From: Flavimobilis sp052324925 | GTDB taxonomy: Bacteria > Actinomycetota > Actinomycetes > Actinomycetales > Cellulomonadaceae | Assembly: GCA_052324925.1 (NCBI GenBank) | Contig: JBQPRE010000003.1 | DNA length: 64,000 bases | Reading direction: 5' to 3' (one strand) | In this document: positions 52,707 to 61,043 of the stretch, one piece after another | Layout: each line of letters starts with the position of its first letter | How positions within the stretch are numbered: the first letter of the stretch is position 1 | Position numbers and translations under genes: made by a program | Notes under the pieces: generated by a model | The model's database searches: none | Seen by the model: the letters and a program-made list of their open reading frames with translations, nothing else | What the model was told of the DNA's origin: nothing

Positions 52707-54323
52707 GTGAGCTCGATCCTCTTCCGCAATGGCGTGGTGCACTCGCCAGCCGATCCGTTCGCCGAGGCAGTGCTTGTCGAGGACGGTGTCGTCGCGTGGC
52801 TCGGTGCCAACGACACCGCCGACGGCTTTGCGCGACGCGCCGAACGCGTCGTCGACCTTGACGGCGCGCTCGTCACACCCGGGTTCGTCGACTCCCACGT
52901 CCACCTGCTGCGCACGGGCGAGCAGCTCGACGGTCTCGACCTGCAGGGCGCGCGTTCCGCTCGCGACCTCGTCCAGCTCGTACCCGCGCGCGCCACCCTC
53001 GACGAGGGCACGGTCGGGGGGCACGGCTGGGACGAGACCGGGTGGGACACTGCCGAGACTCCCTCTCGCGAGGCGCTCGACGCGGCAGCGGGGGAGCGCG
53101 CGGTCGCGCTCGTCCGTGCCGACCAGCACTCGAGCCTCGTCTCGACTGCACTCGCCCGCGAGCTCGGTCTCGCTGACCTCCCGGGCTGGAGCCACGACGG
53201 TCCTGTGACGGGGGCGGCTCATGCCGCGGTCTCGGCACACCTCACGCAGCAGGCGCAGGCGCGGCACGACGAGCTGACGACGCTCGCCCTGCGCACGGCC
53301 GCGGAGCGCGGGATCGTCGCCGTCCACGAGATGTCCCTCCCGTCGATGGACACGCGCGCGGGGCTCGCCGACCTGATCGCCCGGACGGCGGACCCCGCCT
53401 CCGGGCTGCCGCTCGTCGTCGGTTACCGGGGCGAGCTGTGCGAGACGACGTCGGACGTCACGGCGCTTCGTGAAGCGATCCCGGGCCTCACCGGTGTCGG
53501 CGGGGACCTGGCCGTCGACGGATCGCTCGGTTCACGGACGGCAGCGCTCAACGTGCCGTACGCGGACGACCCGGATGGTGGCGCGGGCACGTTGCACCTC
53601 AGCACCGAGCAGATCACCACCCACGTGCTCGCGGCGACCCGCGCGGGCGTGCAGGCAGGCTTCCACGCGATCGGCGACCGTGCGCTCCAGGAGGTCCTGC
53701 TCGGATTCGAGACCGCAGCCGACCTCGAAGGTCTCGCCGCGGTCCGTGCCCGAGGACACCGCATCGAGCACGCGCTCATGGTGGGGGCGCCCGCACTGGC
53801 AGCGCTCGTCCTGCTCGGGTTGCGCCTGTCCGTCCAGCCTGCGTTCGACGCGCGCTGGGGCGGCCCCTCGAGCATGTACGCGGCCCGCCTGGGTGCGACG
53901 CGTGCGGCCGACACGACACCGCTCGCTGACCTCGCCGGGGCAGGTGTCCCGCTCGCCCTCGGCTCTGACACGCCCGTGACACCCTTCGACCCGTGGGGCG
54001 CGGTGGCGGGTGCGCTCCTGCTGCGCTCGGCCGACCAGCGCATCTCGGCGCGCGCGGCGTTCCGCGCTCACACTCGCGGCGGTTGGCGCCTCGCGGGGCT
54101 CGACCACACGGGTTCCGGCGAGATCCGTCTGGGCGCACCCGCGCACCTCGCGGTGTGGCGCACCGAGCATCTCGCGGTCGAGGGGCCGCACGCGCCAGGT
54201 TCGGCCTGGAGCACGGATGCCCGTGCCGGCACCCCGCTGCTGCCCGCGCTCGGTCCCGACGAGCCGTCTCCCACGTGTCACATGACGATGCGGGACGGCG
54301 TCGTGCTCTACGAGCAGTGGTGA
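52707..54323 (+). CDS. Amidohydrolase family protein (YtcJ-like)
   Basis: 538-aa metal-dependent hydrolase of amidohydrolase family 3. The metal-binding HVH is in TPGFVDSHVHLLRTGE. HAIGDRAL, HRIEHALM (ligand His) and LALGSDTPVTPFDPW (catalytic Asp) follow in order. The substrate is unknown. GTG 52707 is set by TATCGT 7 nt upstream; the frame is open for 14 more codons but without a signal. Its stop overlaps lnt by 4 nt, so expression of lnt may depend on it. Confidence 0.86.
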   Translation: MSSILFRNGVVHSPADPFAEAVLVEDGVVAWLGANDTADGFARRAERVVDLDGALVTPGFVDSHVHLLRTGEQLDGLDLQGARSARDLVQLVPARATLDEGTVGGHGWDETGWDTAETPSREALDAAAGERAVALVRADQHSSLVSTALARELGLADLPGWSHDGPVTGAAHAAVSAHLTQQAQARHDELTTLALRTAAERGIVAVHEMSLPSMDTRAGLADLIARTADPASGLPLVVGYRGELCETTSDVTALREAIPGLTGVGGDLAVDGSLGSRTAALNVPYADDPDGGAGTLHLSTEQITTHVLAATRAGVQAGFHAIGDRALQEVLLGFETAADLEGLAAVRARGHRIEHALMVGAPALAALVLLGLRLSVQPAFDARWGGPSSMYAARLGATRAADTTPLADLAGAGVPLALGSDTPVTPFDPWGAVAGALLLRSADQRISARAAFRAHTRGGWRLAGLDHTGSGEIRLGAPAHLAVWRTEHLAVEGPHAPGSAWSTDARAGTPLLPALGPDEPSPTCHMTMRDGVVLYEQW

Positions 54324-55969
54324 CGGCCCACCAGGGCGTGAGGACCGCCCAGACCTCCCGGGCGTCCAGGACGGCGCGCACACCTCGACCCGCGCCGACC
54401 GAAGCGGCACGTCCGCGGCGCGTTTCGCTCGTCCTCGCGCTCGCCGTCGCTGCGGGCGGCGGCTGGGTGACGAACCTCGGGTTCCCCGACACCGATACGT
54501 GGTGGCTCGCGATCGCGGGCGTCGCGATGCTCGTCGTCGGGCTGGGCGCGACGGGACTCGGGGGTCGGGCCGCATGGCGAGCCGCCGGGCTCGGCCTCGC
54601 GTGGGGGCTGGCCTTCTTCCTGCCGCACCTCGTGTGGGCGGACGTGTCGGTGGGTGCCGTGCCGTGGCTCGCCCTGTCGGGCGCGCAGGCGGGCATGGTG
54701 GCGCTCGCGTGCGCCGTCTACACGTGGGTACGGCGCGCCTCGTGGCTCCAGACCCGACCCTGGCTCGAACCTGTCGCGTTCGCGGTCGTCTGGACCGCCG
54801 TCGAGCTCGTGCGGTCCCACTATCCGTTCGGAGGATTCCCGTGGGGGCGCCTCGCGTTCTCGCAGGCCGACTCCCCACTCGGGCGGCTCGCATGGCTTGG
54901 TGGAGTGCCTCTCGTCTCGGCGGCGACCGCGCTCGTCGCAGGTCTCGTCGCGTACGTCCTGCTCAGCCTCGTCCGGCTGCGCCTCCTTGGCGCTGCGGCG
55001 GCGGTCATCGTCGCGGCGGCCGTGACGGCCTCGGGGATGTTCGTTCCGATCGCTGCGCGTGCCGAGGCGGGCACGCTGCGCGTCGGAGCTGTTCAGGGCA
55101 ACGTCTCCGAGCCGGGCTCCGGCTCGTTCGGGCATCAGCTCGAAGTGACAGGGAACCACGTCGCGGGAACGCTGGCGGTCCTCGAGCGCGCAGACGAAAG
55201 GGGCGTCGACCTCGTCGTGTGGCCCGAGAACGCCTCGGACGTCGACCCTCGCGTCAACCCTGAGGGACGCGAGCTCATCGTGGAGGCGGTCGAGGCCGCG
55301 GGTGTTCCCCTGCTGTTCGGCACACAGGAGTATGTGGACACCGGCCGCTACAACCAGTCGGTCCTGTGGGTCCCGGGCGAAGGGATCACGCACGTCTACG
55401 CGAAGCAGGTCCCGGCTGCGTTCGCCGAGTACATCCCGTGGCGCTCGTTCTTCGAGAGGCTCTCGGACAAGGTCGCGCTCGTGCGCACGGACATGCTCCC
55501 CGGCGGTGAGGTCAGCGCGATCCCCGTGCCCATCACGCGGCTCGACCGCGACGTCACGGTCGCGTCGATCATCTGCTTCGAGGTCGCCTACGACTTCGTC
55601 GCACGCGACGCCGTCAAGGGTGGGGCCGAGGTGCTCTTCGTCCCGACGAACAACTCCAACTTCGGGTACACCGCCGAGTCGACGCAGCAGCTGGCGATGA
55701 CGCGTCTGCGCGCGATCGAGACGGGCCGGGCCGCCGTCCAGATCTCGACCGTCGGCGTGAGCGGTGTCGTCGATCCCGCGGGGCGCGTCCTTGAACGCAC
55801 GGGTCTCTTCACTGCAGAGCAGCTGCTCACCGATCTTCCGCTGCGCACGTCGACGACTCCGGCGGTCTCGTTGGGCGCCGGCGTCGAGATCTTCTTCGCT
55901 GCGTTCGCATCTGTCCTGCTCGGACTTGGTATCGTCTCCCGTGCTCGTTCCCGTTCGCTAAGGAAGTGA
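54320..55969 (+). CDS. lnt: Apolipoprotein N-acyltransferase
   Basis: Adds the third acyl chain to lipoproteins at the outer face of the membrane. The 549-aa product begins with a basic, Thr-rich extension of about 45 residues, then some eight hydrophobic helices and a carbon-nitrogen hydrolase domain. The catalytic triad is visible: Glu303 (VVWPENASD), Lys362 (YAKQVPAAF) and Cys419 (SIICFEVAYDF). GTG 54320 overlaps the amidohydrolase stop; the stop lies 2 nt before the ppm1 ATG. In M. tuberculosis lnt and ppm1 are fused; here they are separate. Confidence 0.94.
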   Translation: MTAHQGVRTAQTSRASRTARTPRPAPTEAARPRRVSLVLALAVAAGGGWVTNLGFPDTDTWWLAIAGVAMLVVGLGATGLGGRAAWRAAGLGLAWGLAFFLPHLVWADVSVGAVPWLALSGAQAGMVALACAVYTWVRRASWLQTRPWLEPVAFAVVWTAVELVRSHYPFGGFPWGRLAFSQADSPLGRLAWLGGVPLVSAATALVAGLVAYVLLSLVRLRLLGAAAAVIVAAAVTASGMFVPIAARAEAGTLRVGAVQGNVSEPGSGSFGHQLEVTGNHVAGTLAVLERADERGVDLVVWPENASDVDPRVNPEGRELIVEAVEAAGVPLLFGTQEYVDTGRYNQSVLWVPGEGITHVYAKQVPAAFAEYIPWRSFFERLSDKVALVRTDMLPGGEVSAIPVPITRLDRDVTVASIICFEVAYDFVARDAVKGGAEVLFVPTNNSNFGYTAESTQQLAMTRLRAIETGRAAVQISTVGVSGVVDPAGRVLERTGLFTAEQLLTDLPLRTSTTPAVSLGAGVEIFFAAFASVLLGLGIVSRARSRSLRK

Positions 55970-55971
55970 CG

Positions 55972-56784
55972 ATGTCCGCCAACGATGGCGCTCGGCCCGG
56001 GGACGCTCCGCGTACCCTCGTCGTTGTCCCCACCTATGACGAGTCGCTCACGCTCCCGGGCACGCTCGGGCGGCTGAGGGACGCCGTGCCCTGGGCTGAC
56101 GTCCTCGTCGTGGACGACGGCAGCCCCGACGGCACAGGAGCGCTCGCCGATGCGATGGCCGAGGCGGATCCGGCGATCCATGTGATGCACCGTGAGGGCA
56201 AGCAGGGCCTCGGTACCGCGTACGTCGCGGGATTCGGCTGGGCCCTCGAGCGAGGCTACGAGATCGTGTGCGAGATGGATGCCGACGGGTCGCACCGTCC
56301 CGAACAGATGCCCGCGCTGCTCGCCCGGATCGTGGCCGAGCCGTCCGTCGATCTTGTCATCGGATCGCGGTGGGTCCCGGGGGGCGAGGTCGAGAACTGG
56401 CCGCTGCACCGCGAGGTTCTCTCGCGGGGAGCCAACCTCTACACGCGCGTCATGCTCGGCATGCACGTGGGCGACGCCACCGCGGGGTTCCGTGCGTTCC
56501 GGGCGACCATGCTCGAGAAGCTGGACCTCGAGAAGGTCGCGTCCCAGGGCTACTGCTTCCAGGTGGACATGACGCGGCGCGTTGTCGCTGCCGGCGGGCA
56601 GGTCGCCGAGGTGCCGATCACGTTCGTGGAGCGTGAGGCCGGTGTCTCGAAGATGAGTCGCCACATCATCGTCGAGGCGCTGGGCCGAGTCACGGTGTGG
56701 GGAGTCGAGAAGCGAGGGCGTCAGCTGCGCAGCCTCGTCTCGCGTCGGTCCCGCTCGGAGCAGGGCGCACCGTCCTCTCTGTGA
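55972..56784 (+). CDS. ppm1: Polyprenol monophosphomannose synthase
   Basis: GT2 glycosyltransferase that makes polyprenyl-phosphate-mannose for lipoglycans and protein mannosylation. The 270-aa product has VVVPTYDES, VVDDGSPDGTG, and the DxD-type EMDADGSHRPEQMP; ATAGFRAFR and SQGYCFQVDM follow. ATG 55972 is 7 nt after AAGGA; GTG 55966 overlapping the lnt stop is an alternative. The gene precedes convergent rbpA, as Ppm1 neighbours RbpA in Mycobacterium. No membrane domain is present, so it probably relies on Lnt for membrane location. Confidence 0.93.
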   Translation: MSANDGARPGDAPRTLVVVPTYDESLTLPGTLGRLRDAVPWADVLVVDDGSPDGTGALADAMAEADPAIHVMHREGKQGLGTAYVAGFGWALERGYEIVCEMDADGSHRPEQMPALLARIVAEPSVDLVIGSRWVPGGEVENWPLHREVLSRGANLYTRVMLGMHVGDATAGFRAFRATMLEKLDLEKVASQGYCFQVDMTRRVVAAGGQVAEVPITFVEREAGVSKMSRHIIVEALGRVTVWGVEKRGRQLRSLVSRRSRSEQGAPSSL

Positions 56785-56850
56785 GCCCTGCGGGCCCCAC
56801 ACCGGCACGACGCCCTCACTGCACCTGACCATGCCCTCGTCAGGGCACGA

Positions 56851-56886
56851 CGAAGGGGCCCCGACCTCACGGTCGAAGCCCCTTCG
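56851..56886. terminator. Stem-loop between convergent ppm1 and rbpA
   Basis: CGAAGGGGC (56851-56859) pairs with GCCCCTTCG (56878-56886), with an inner CGACC/GGTCG stem. A second small hairpin (TGCCCT/AGGGCA, 56832-56847) precedes it. Confidence 0.78.
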
Positions 56887-56970
56887 GGTTCCTGGGCGGG
56901 CTCGGGGGGTGCCGACCCAGGAAGTGTCGGTGCTCGGCCGAGCGGGGTGGTGCCGGGCCGGGCGGAGAAA

Positions 56971-57315
56971 CTACGCGGAGCGGCGGAGCTTGCCCGCGCG
57001 CAGGAGGCTGAGACGCTCGTCGAGCAGCTCTTCGAGCTCGGAGATCGTGCGGCGCTCGAGCAGCATGTCCCAGTGGGTGCGGACCGGCTTGGTCGCCTTG
57101 GGTTCGGGCTTGTCCGCGTCACGCAGGAGCGCGGTCTCGCCGCAGCGGCACTCCCACTCGACCGGAACCTCAGCCTCGGTGGAGAACGGGAGAATGATCG
57201 TGTGCCCGTTGGGGCAGTCGTAGTGCGCCTGGAAACGCGGGGCGAAGTCAACGCCCTCGTCGTTCTCCATGCTCTTGGCGCCGATGCTCATTCCACGCAA
57301 CGACCGGTCGGCCAT
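56971..57315 (-). CDS. rbpA: RNA polymerase-binding protein RbpA
   Basis: Essential partner of the principal sigma factor that stabilises RNA polymerase open complexes and lowers rifampicin sensitivity. The 114-aa product is canonical: ADRSLRGMSIGAKSMENDEG tail, core with YDCPNGH and WECRCG (a Cys-x-Cys second half instead of CxxC), a basic linker (PEPKATKPV) and the sigma-interacting THWDMLLERRTISELEELLDERL. ATG 57315 follows GGAGG. A SigR-type promoter lies about 50 nt upstream, and ppm1 converges on it. Confidence 0.96.
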   Translation of the reverse strand: MADRSLRGMSIGAKSMENDEGVDFAPRFQAHYDCPNGHTIILPFSTEAEVPVEWECRCGETALLRDADKPEPKATKPVRTHWDMLLERRTISELEELLDERLSLLRAGKLRRSA

Positions 57316-57721
57316 CTCGTCCTCCAAAAGGCTGTTGTCCAGCGGGGTGTCCTGTGAGGTCAACGTCGTGACGTCCGCGGTCGTTCCCCGGGGCCGTGAA
57401 GGTCCGGTGAAACGCGGTGCGGGGTCAGCGGGCTCACCGTGATCGGTGGGGTACGCACCGGTCGGACATGCAGGGGAGCCGCTCTGCGCGGCGATGCTAA
57501 GGGCGGGCCCACCGTGAGGTGGGTCCGGCCAGGCGGGTGCACGGGACTTTTCGTCCTGTCTCACGAATTGTGCCGTGGAAAACCTCACCGGGCCAGGGGA
57601 GACTCTATCCCGTAGAGCGTCCGCTCGGGGTGAGCGTGCCGGTGACGATGCTCACGCGCGGACGGGTCCGGCTGCCGGGGCGTGTGAAGATGACGGAGCC
57701 GGCACAACGTGGAGGTTGACG
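57316..57721. other. 406-nt divergent region between rbpA and the UvrA-like gene
   Basis: Contains the rbpA SigR-type promoter (57362-57387), a CCCACC/GGTGGG hairpin (57508-57523), a CTCTA/TAGAG inverted repeat (57603-57617) in an AT-richer stretch that may mark the UvrA-like promoter, and the GGAGG site at 57711-57715. No supported gene and no clear LexA box were seen. Confidence 0.6.
57362..57387 (-). promoter_or_regulatory. SigR/SigH-type promoter of rbpA
   Basis: On the minus strand GGAAC (57387-57383), an 18-nt spacer, and GTT (57364-57362) match the GGAAT/C-N18-GTT promoter of the actinobacterial thiol-stress sigma factor. It lies 47-72 nt upstream of the rbpA ATG. Confidence 0.65.
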
Positions 57722-60082
57722 ATGACTCATGGTGAGCACCCTGCCGATGCGCACGACCTCATTCGGGTGCGCGGGGCGCGCGAGAACAACTTGCGCGGCG
57801 TGTCGGTCGACATCCCGAAACGTCGGCTCACTGTCTTCACGGGAGTCTCGGGCTCGGGCAAGAGCTCACTCGTCTTCGACACGGTCGCTGCTGAGTCGCA
57901 ACGGATGATCAACGAGACCTACTCGGCGTTCCTCCAGGGCTTCATGCCGACGCTCGCGCGTCCCGAGGTCGATCAGCTCGACGGGCTGACGACGGCGATC
58001 ATCGTCGACCAGGAGCGGCTCGGCGCAAACCCGCGTTCGACGGTCGGCACCGTGACGGACGTCAACGCCCTGCTGCGCCTGCTGTTCTCGCGCCTCGGCA
58101 CGCCGCACGTGGGCGGACCGAACGCGTACTCGTTCAACGTCCCCACCGTCCACGCGAGCGGCGCGCTGACGGTCGACAAGCCTCATGCCACGGCCGTGCG
58201 GACGACCTTCTCGCAGACGGGTGGCATGTGCCCTCGGTGCGAGGGGCGGGGGCGGGTCAACGACATCGATCTTGCCGAGGTGCTCGACGAGTCTCTTTCG
58301 CTGCGCGGGGGAGCGATCAAGGTGCCCGGATACGTCGCAGACGGATGGTATGTGAAGATCTTCTCGGAGTCGGGGTTGCTCGACGGCGACAAGCCTGTGG
58401 GGGAGTACACCGCACGCGAGCGCCACGACTTCCTCTACAAGGAGCCCGTCAAGATCAAGGTCGGGGGGACCAACTTCACCTACGAAGGCCTCATCCCCAA
58501 GATCCAGAAGTCGATGCTCGCCAAGGATCCCGAAGCGATGCAGCCGCACGTGCGGGCGTTCGTCGAGCGCGCGGTCACGTTCCAGACGTGCCCGGAGTGC
58601 GAGGGAACACGCCTCACGTCAGCCGCGCGCGGCTCGACGATCGCCGGGCTCTCGATCGCTGACGTGTGCGCGCTGCAAATCAGCGACGCGCTCGAGTGGA
58701 CACGCCAGGTCTCCGACGTGAGCGTCGCGCCGATCGTCGACGGGCTGCGCGCCGCGCTCGGACACTTCGTCGAGATCGGGCTGGGCTACCTCTCGCTCGA
58801 CCGGTCGTCGGGGACCCTGTCGGGCGGCGAGGCACAGCGGACCAAGCTCGTCCGCCACCTGGGATCAGCCCTGACGGACGTCACGTACGTCTTCGACGAA
58901 CCGTCGGTCGGCCTGCACCCGCACGACGTGCAGCGCATGAACACGCTCCTCGAAGAGCTGCGCGACAAGGGCAACACGGTGCTCGTCGTCGAGCACAAGC
59001 CCGAGACGATCGCGGTCGCCGACCATGTCATCGACCTGGGCCCGGGGGCAGGTTCAGCGGGCGGCACGATCACGTTCGAGGGCTCGGTCGACGAGCTGCG
59101 CGCGTCCGACACGCTCACGGGACGACACCTGTCCTACCGAGCAGCGGTCAAGGACGTGGCACGCACCCCGTCGGGGGTGCTGCAGATTCGCGGGGCAAGC
59201 CTCCACAACCTCAAGGATGTCGACGTCGACGTACCGCTCGGTGTGCTCACCGTCGTCACGGGCGTGGCCGGGTCGGGCAAGAGTTCTCTCGTGCACGGGT
59301 CGATCGCCAAGCGCGACGGCGTCGTCGTCGTGGACCAGGGCGCGATCAAGGGATCACGACGGTCGAACCCTGCGACGTACACGGGGCTGCTCGAGCCCGT
59401 GCGCAAGGCGTTCGCGAAGGCGAACGGCGTCAAGCCGGCGCTGTTCTCGGCCAACTCCGAAGGTGCGTGCCCCGCGTGCAACGGTGCGGGCGTCATCTAC
59501 ACGGATCTCGGCATGATGGCCGGCGTGACGACGACCTGCATGGAGTGCGAAGGCCGACGTTTTCAGGCGGACGTCCTTGAATACCGGCTCGGCGGGCTCA
59601 ACATCGCCGAGGTGCTTGCGCTTCCTGTGGCCGAGGCTGCGGAATATCTCGCGGCCAAGGAGTCGCGCGTTCTTGCCGCGCGCTCGATTGCCGAGCGGCT
59701 CGTCCAGGTCGGGCTCGGGTACGTGACGCTCGGTCAGCCGCTCACGACGCTCTCGGGCGGCGAGCGCCAGCGGCTCAAGCTCGCGACGCACCTCGCGGAG
59801 TCGGGCGGGATCATCGTCCTCGACGAACCGACGAGCGGGCTGCACCTCGCGGACGTCGCCCAGCTGCTCGGCTTGCTCGACTCGATGGTCGACGCGGGCC
59901 GGACTGTCATCGTCGTCGAGCATCACCAGGCCGTCATGGCCCACGCGGACCACATCATCGACCTCGGGCCCGGCGCAGGGCACGCCGGCGGCGAGATCGT
60001 CTTCTCAGGGACGCCCGCAGAGCTTGTTGCTCAGCGCTCGACCATCACGGGAGAGCACCTCGCGCGCTACGTCGACGCGTAG
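57722..60082 (+). CDS. Short UvrA-like ABC ATPase (UvrA paralogue)
   Basis: 786 aa, versus about 950 for UvrA. Two ABC domains are present: P-loops GVSGSGKSS (Lys47) and GVAGSGKSS (Lys520), signatures LSGGEAQRTKL and LSGGERQRLKL. Zinc-binding CPRCEGRGRV, CPECEGTRL, CPACNGAGV and CMECEGRRF are recognisable. The shorter first half suggests loss of most of the UvrB-binding region. Related UvrA2/DrrC-type proteins are linked to tolerance of DNA-binding drugs. ATG 57722 follows GGAGG. No uvrB is near. Function is inferred. Confidence 0.88.
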   Translation: MTHGEHPADAHDLIRVRGARENNLRGVSVDIPKRRLTVFTGVSGSGKSSLVFDTVAAESQRMINETYSAFLQGFMPTLARPEVDQLDGLTTAIIVDQERLGANPRSTVGTVTDVNALLRLLFSRLGTPHVGGPNAYSFNVPTVHASGALTVDKPHATAVRTTFSQTGGMCPRCEGRGRVNDIDLAEVLDESLSLRGGAIKVPGYVADGWYVKIFSESGLLDGDKPVGEYTARERHDFLYKEPVKIKVGGTNFTYEGLIPKIQKSMLAKDPEAMQPHVRAFVERAVTFQTCPECEGTRLTSAARGSTIAGLSIADVCALQISDALEWTRQVSDVSVAPIVDGLRAALGHFVEIGLGYLSLDRSSGTLSGGEAQRTKLVRHLGSALTDVTYVFDEPSVGLHPHDVQRMNTLLEELRDKGNTVLVVEHKPETIAVADHVIDLGPGAGSAGGTITFEGSVDELRASDTLTGRHLSYRAAVKDVARTPSGVLQIRGASLHNLKDVDVDVPLGVLTVVTGVAGSGKSSLVHGSIAKRDGVVVVDQGAIKGSRRSNPATYTGLLEPVRKAFAKANGVKPALFSANSEGACPACNGAGVIYTDLGMMAGVTTTCMECEGRRFQADVLEYRLGGLNIAEVLALPVAEAAEYLAAKESRVLAARSIAERLVQVGLGYVTLGQPLTTLSGGERQRLKLATHLAESGGIIVLDEPTSGLHLADVAQLLGLLDSMVDAGRTVIVVEHHQAVMAHADHIIDLGPGAGHAGGEIVFSGTPAELVAQRSTITGEHLARYVDA

Positions 60083-60097
60083 CGCGCAACCGCCGCG

Positions 60098-60118
60098 GCT
60101 CCGGTGTGTCGCCGGAGC
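60098..60118 (+). terminator. Weak hairpin after the UvrA-like gene
   Basis: A 7-bp stem GCTCCGG/CCGGAGC with a 7-nt loop, 15 nt past the stop. Confidence 0.4.
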
Positions 60119-60149
60119 GCGTGGCTCTGGTCATTCGGCGATCCCACCG

Positions 60150-60177
60150 TGCGCCGATAAGGTACATTATGTCAGAT
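60150..60177. other. Candidate chromosome dimer resolution site (dif)
   Basis: A 28-bp element with the Xer layout: left arm TGCGCCGATAA, 6-bp centre GGTACA, right arm TTATGTCAGAT. The E. coli dif arms are GGTGCGCATAA and TTATGTTAAAT, so the right arm matches at 9 of 11 positions, including the invariant TTATGT, and the left arm ends in the same ATAA. It lies in a non-coding gap and is far more AT-rich than its surroundings. XerD is encoded in this window. An alternative reading of part of it as a TACATT -10 is possible. Confidence 0.7.
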
Positions 60178-60245
60178 GGAGGTGGCGACACCCTCCCCGG
60201 AGGCTCTGGCACGTCGACCCCCTGCCGCAGCCGACTCGCCCGCGA

Positions 60246-60251
60246 TACCGT
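60246..60251 (+). promoter_or_regulatory. -10 of the lipoprotein gene (leaderless)
   Basis: TACCGT ends exactly 6 nt before GTG 60258. Confidence 0.5.
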
Positions 60252-60257
60252 CGCGCT

Positions 60258-60956
60258 GTGAGCAGTCCCGTCCAGAACGGCCACCCCGTCGGCGGCCCCG
60301 GCCGCGCCGAGCGCGGCACGGCCGCGCGCGCGTTCCACGCGGCGGTCGTCGTCGCGTTCCTCGGCGCACCGCTCGGGCTCGCCGGCTGCGCGTCACCGTC
60401 GGCGGCGCCTCCGCGCGCTGCGCCTTCCGCAGCGCACCAGGACGAGCTTCGCGCGGCCGACGGCAGGCCGTGCCCGGCCGAGCTGCCGCTCGGTGAAGAT
60501 CCCGGCGGATACGGGTTCGGGATCGAACGTGGCGCGACCGAACGTCCACGCGTCCAGGAACCGCAGTCTGCCTGGGTGTGCCGCTATGAACAGACAACGC
60601 TGCAAGCCCCCGATGTCGGGCATGCACCGTTCGCGTGGATCCTGACCGACGGCCCGACGGAGCTCGAGGCAGAGCACCTCGGACCGCTCACGAGCGCGCT
60701 CAACGACCTCGCACCGTTCGCGTCCGACGACGTCTCGTGCACCGCTGACCTCGGCCCCCGCTGGATGGTCGTCACGTCCCACGAAGGCGATCTCACCGCG
60801 GTCGTCGTCGACGACTTCGGCTGCCACATGACGCGACTGAGCGACAACCCGCAGACGACCCCGCCGGGAGCCGCCGGCCACGGTGGCGCCGTCGGCGGCG
60901 TCCTCGACGGCGGCACTGCGATCCTCGCGGCGATCCAGGCCGAACTGCACCGCTAG
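60258..60956 (+). CDS. Hypothetical lipoprotein
   Basis: Not a recognised family. The 232-aa precursor has a lipoprotein signal, with basic residues, a hydrophobic stretch (VVVAFLGAPLG) and lipobox LAGC (Cys44), then an Ala/Pro-rich linker. The mature domain contains four cysteines (PCPAELPLG, WVCRYEQ, VSCTADLG, FGCHMTRL) suitable for two disulfides. GTG 60258 is set by the -10. It lies immediately after the candidate dif site. Function unknown. Confidence 0.8.
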   Translation: MSSPVQNGHPVGGPGRAERGTAARAFHAAVVVAFLGAPLGLAGCASPSAAPPRAAPSAAHQDELRAADGRPCPAELPLGEDPGGYGFGIERGATERPRVQEPQSAWVCRYEQTTLQAPDVGHAPFAWILTDGPTELEAEHLGPLTSALNDLAPFASDDVSCTADLGPRWMVVTSHEGDLTAVVVDDFGCHMTRLSDNPQTTPPGAAGHGGAVGGVLDGGTAILAAIQAELHR

Positions 60957-60987
60957 CGCCCCGCCCCTGCACCGCGCAGAGGATCGA

Positions 60988-60993
60988 TACGAT
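60988..60993 (+). promoter_or_regulatory. Candidate -10 of the MFS gene at 61044
   Basis: TACGAT, placing the message start near 61000 and leaving a leader with an AAGGGA ribosome binding site before GTG 61044. Confidence 0.4.
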
Positions 60994-61043
60994 GAGGCTC
61001 TGGCCGCGGGTCCACCCGCAACCGCTCCACCGCAAGGGATCCC

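Noticed and set aside
51258..53327. 689-codon minus-strand frame across helicase and amidohydrolase genes
   Set aside because: Spans the junction of two real plus-strand genes and has only shadow composition.
60176..60496. Open frame starting with ATG within the candidate dif site, 7 nt after TACATT
   Set aside because: The product is Arg/Pro-rich shadow sequence overlapping the lipoprotein gene, which has a proper signal peptide and its own -10.
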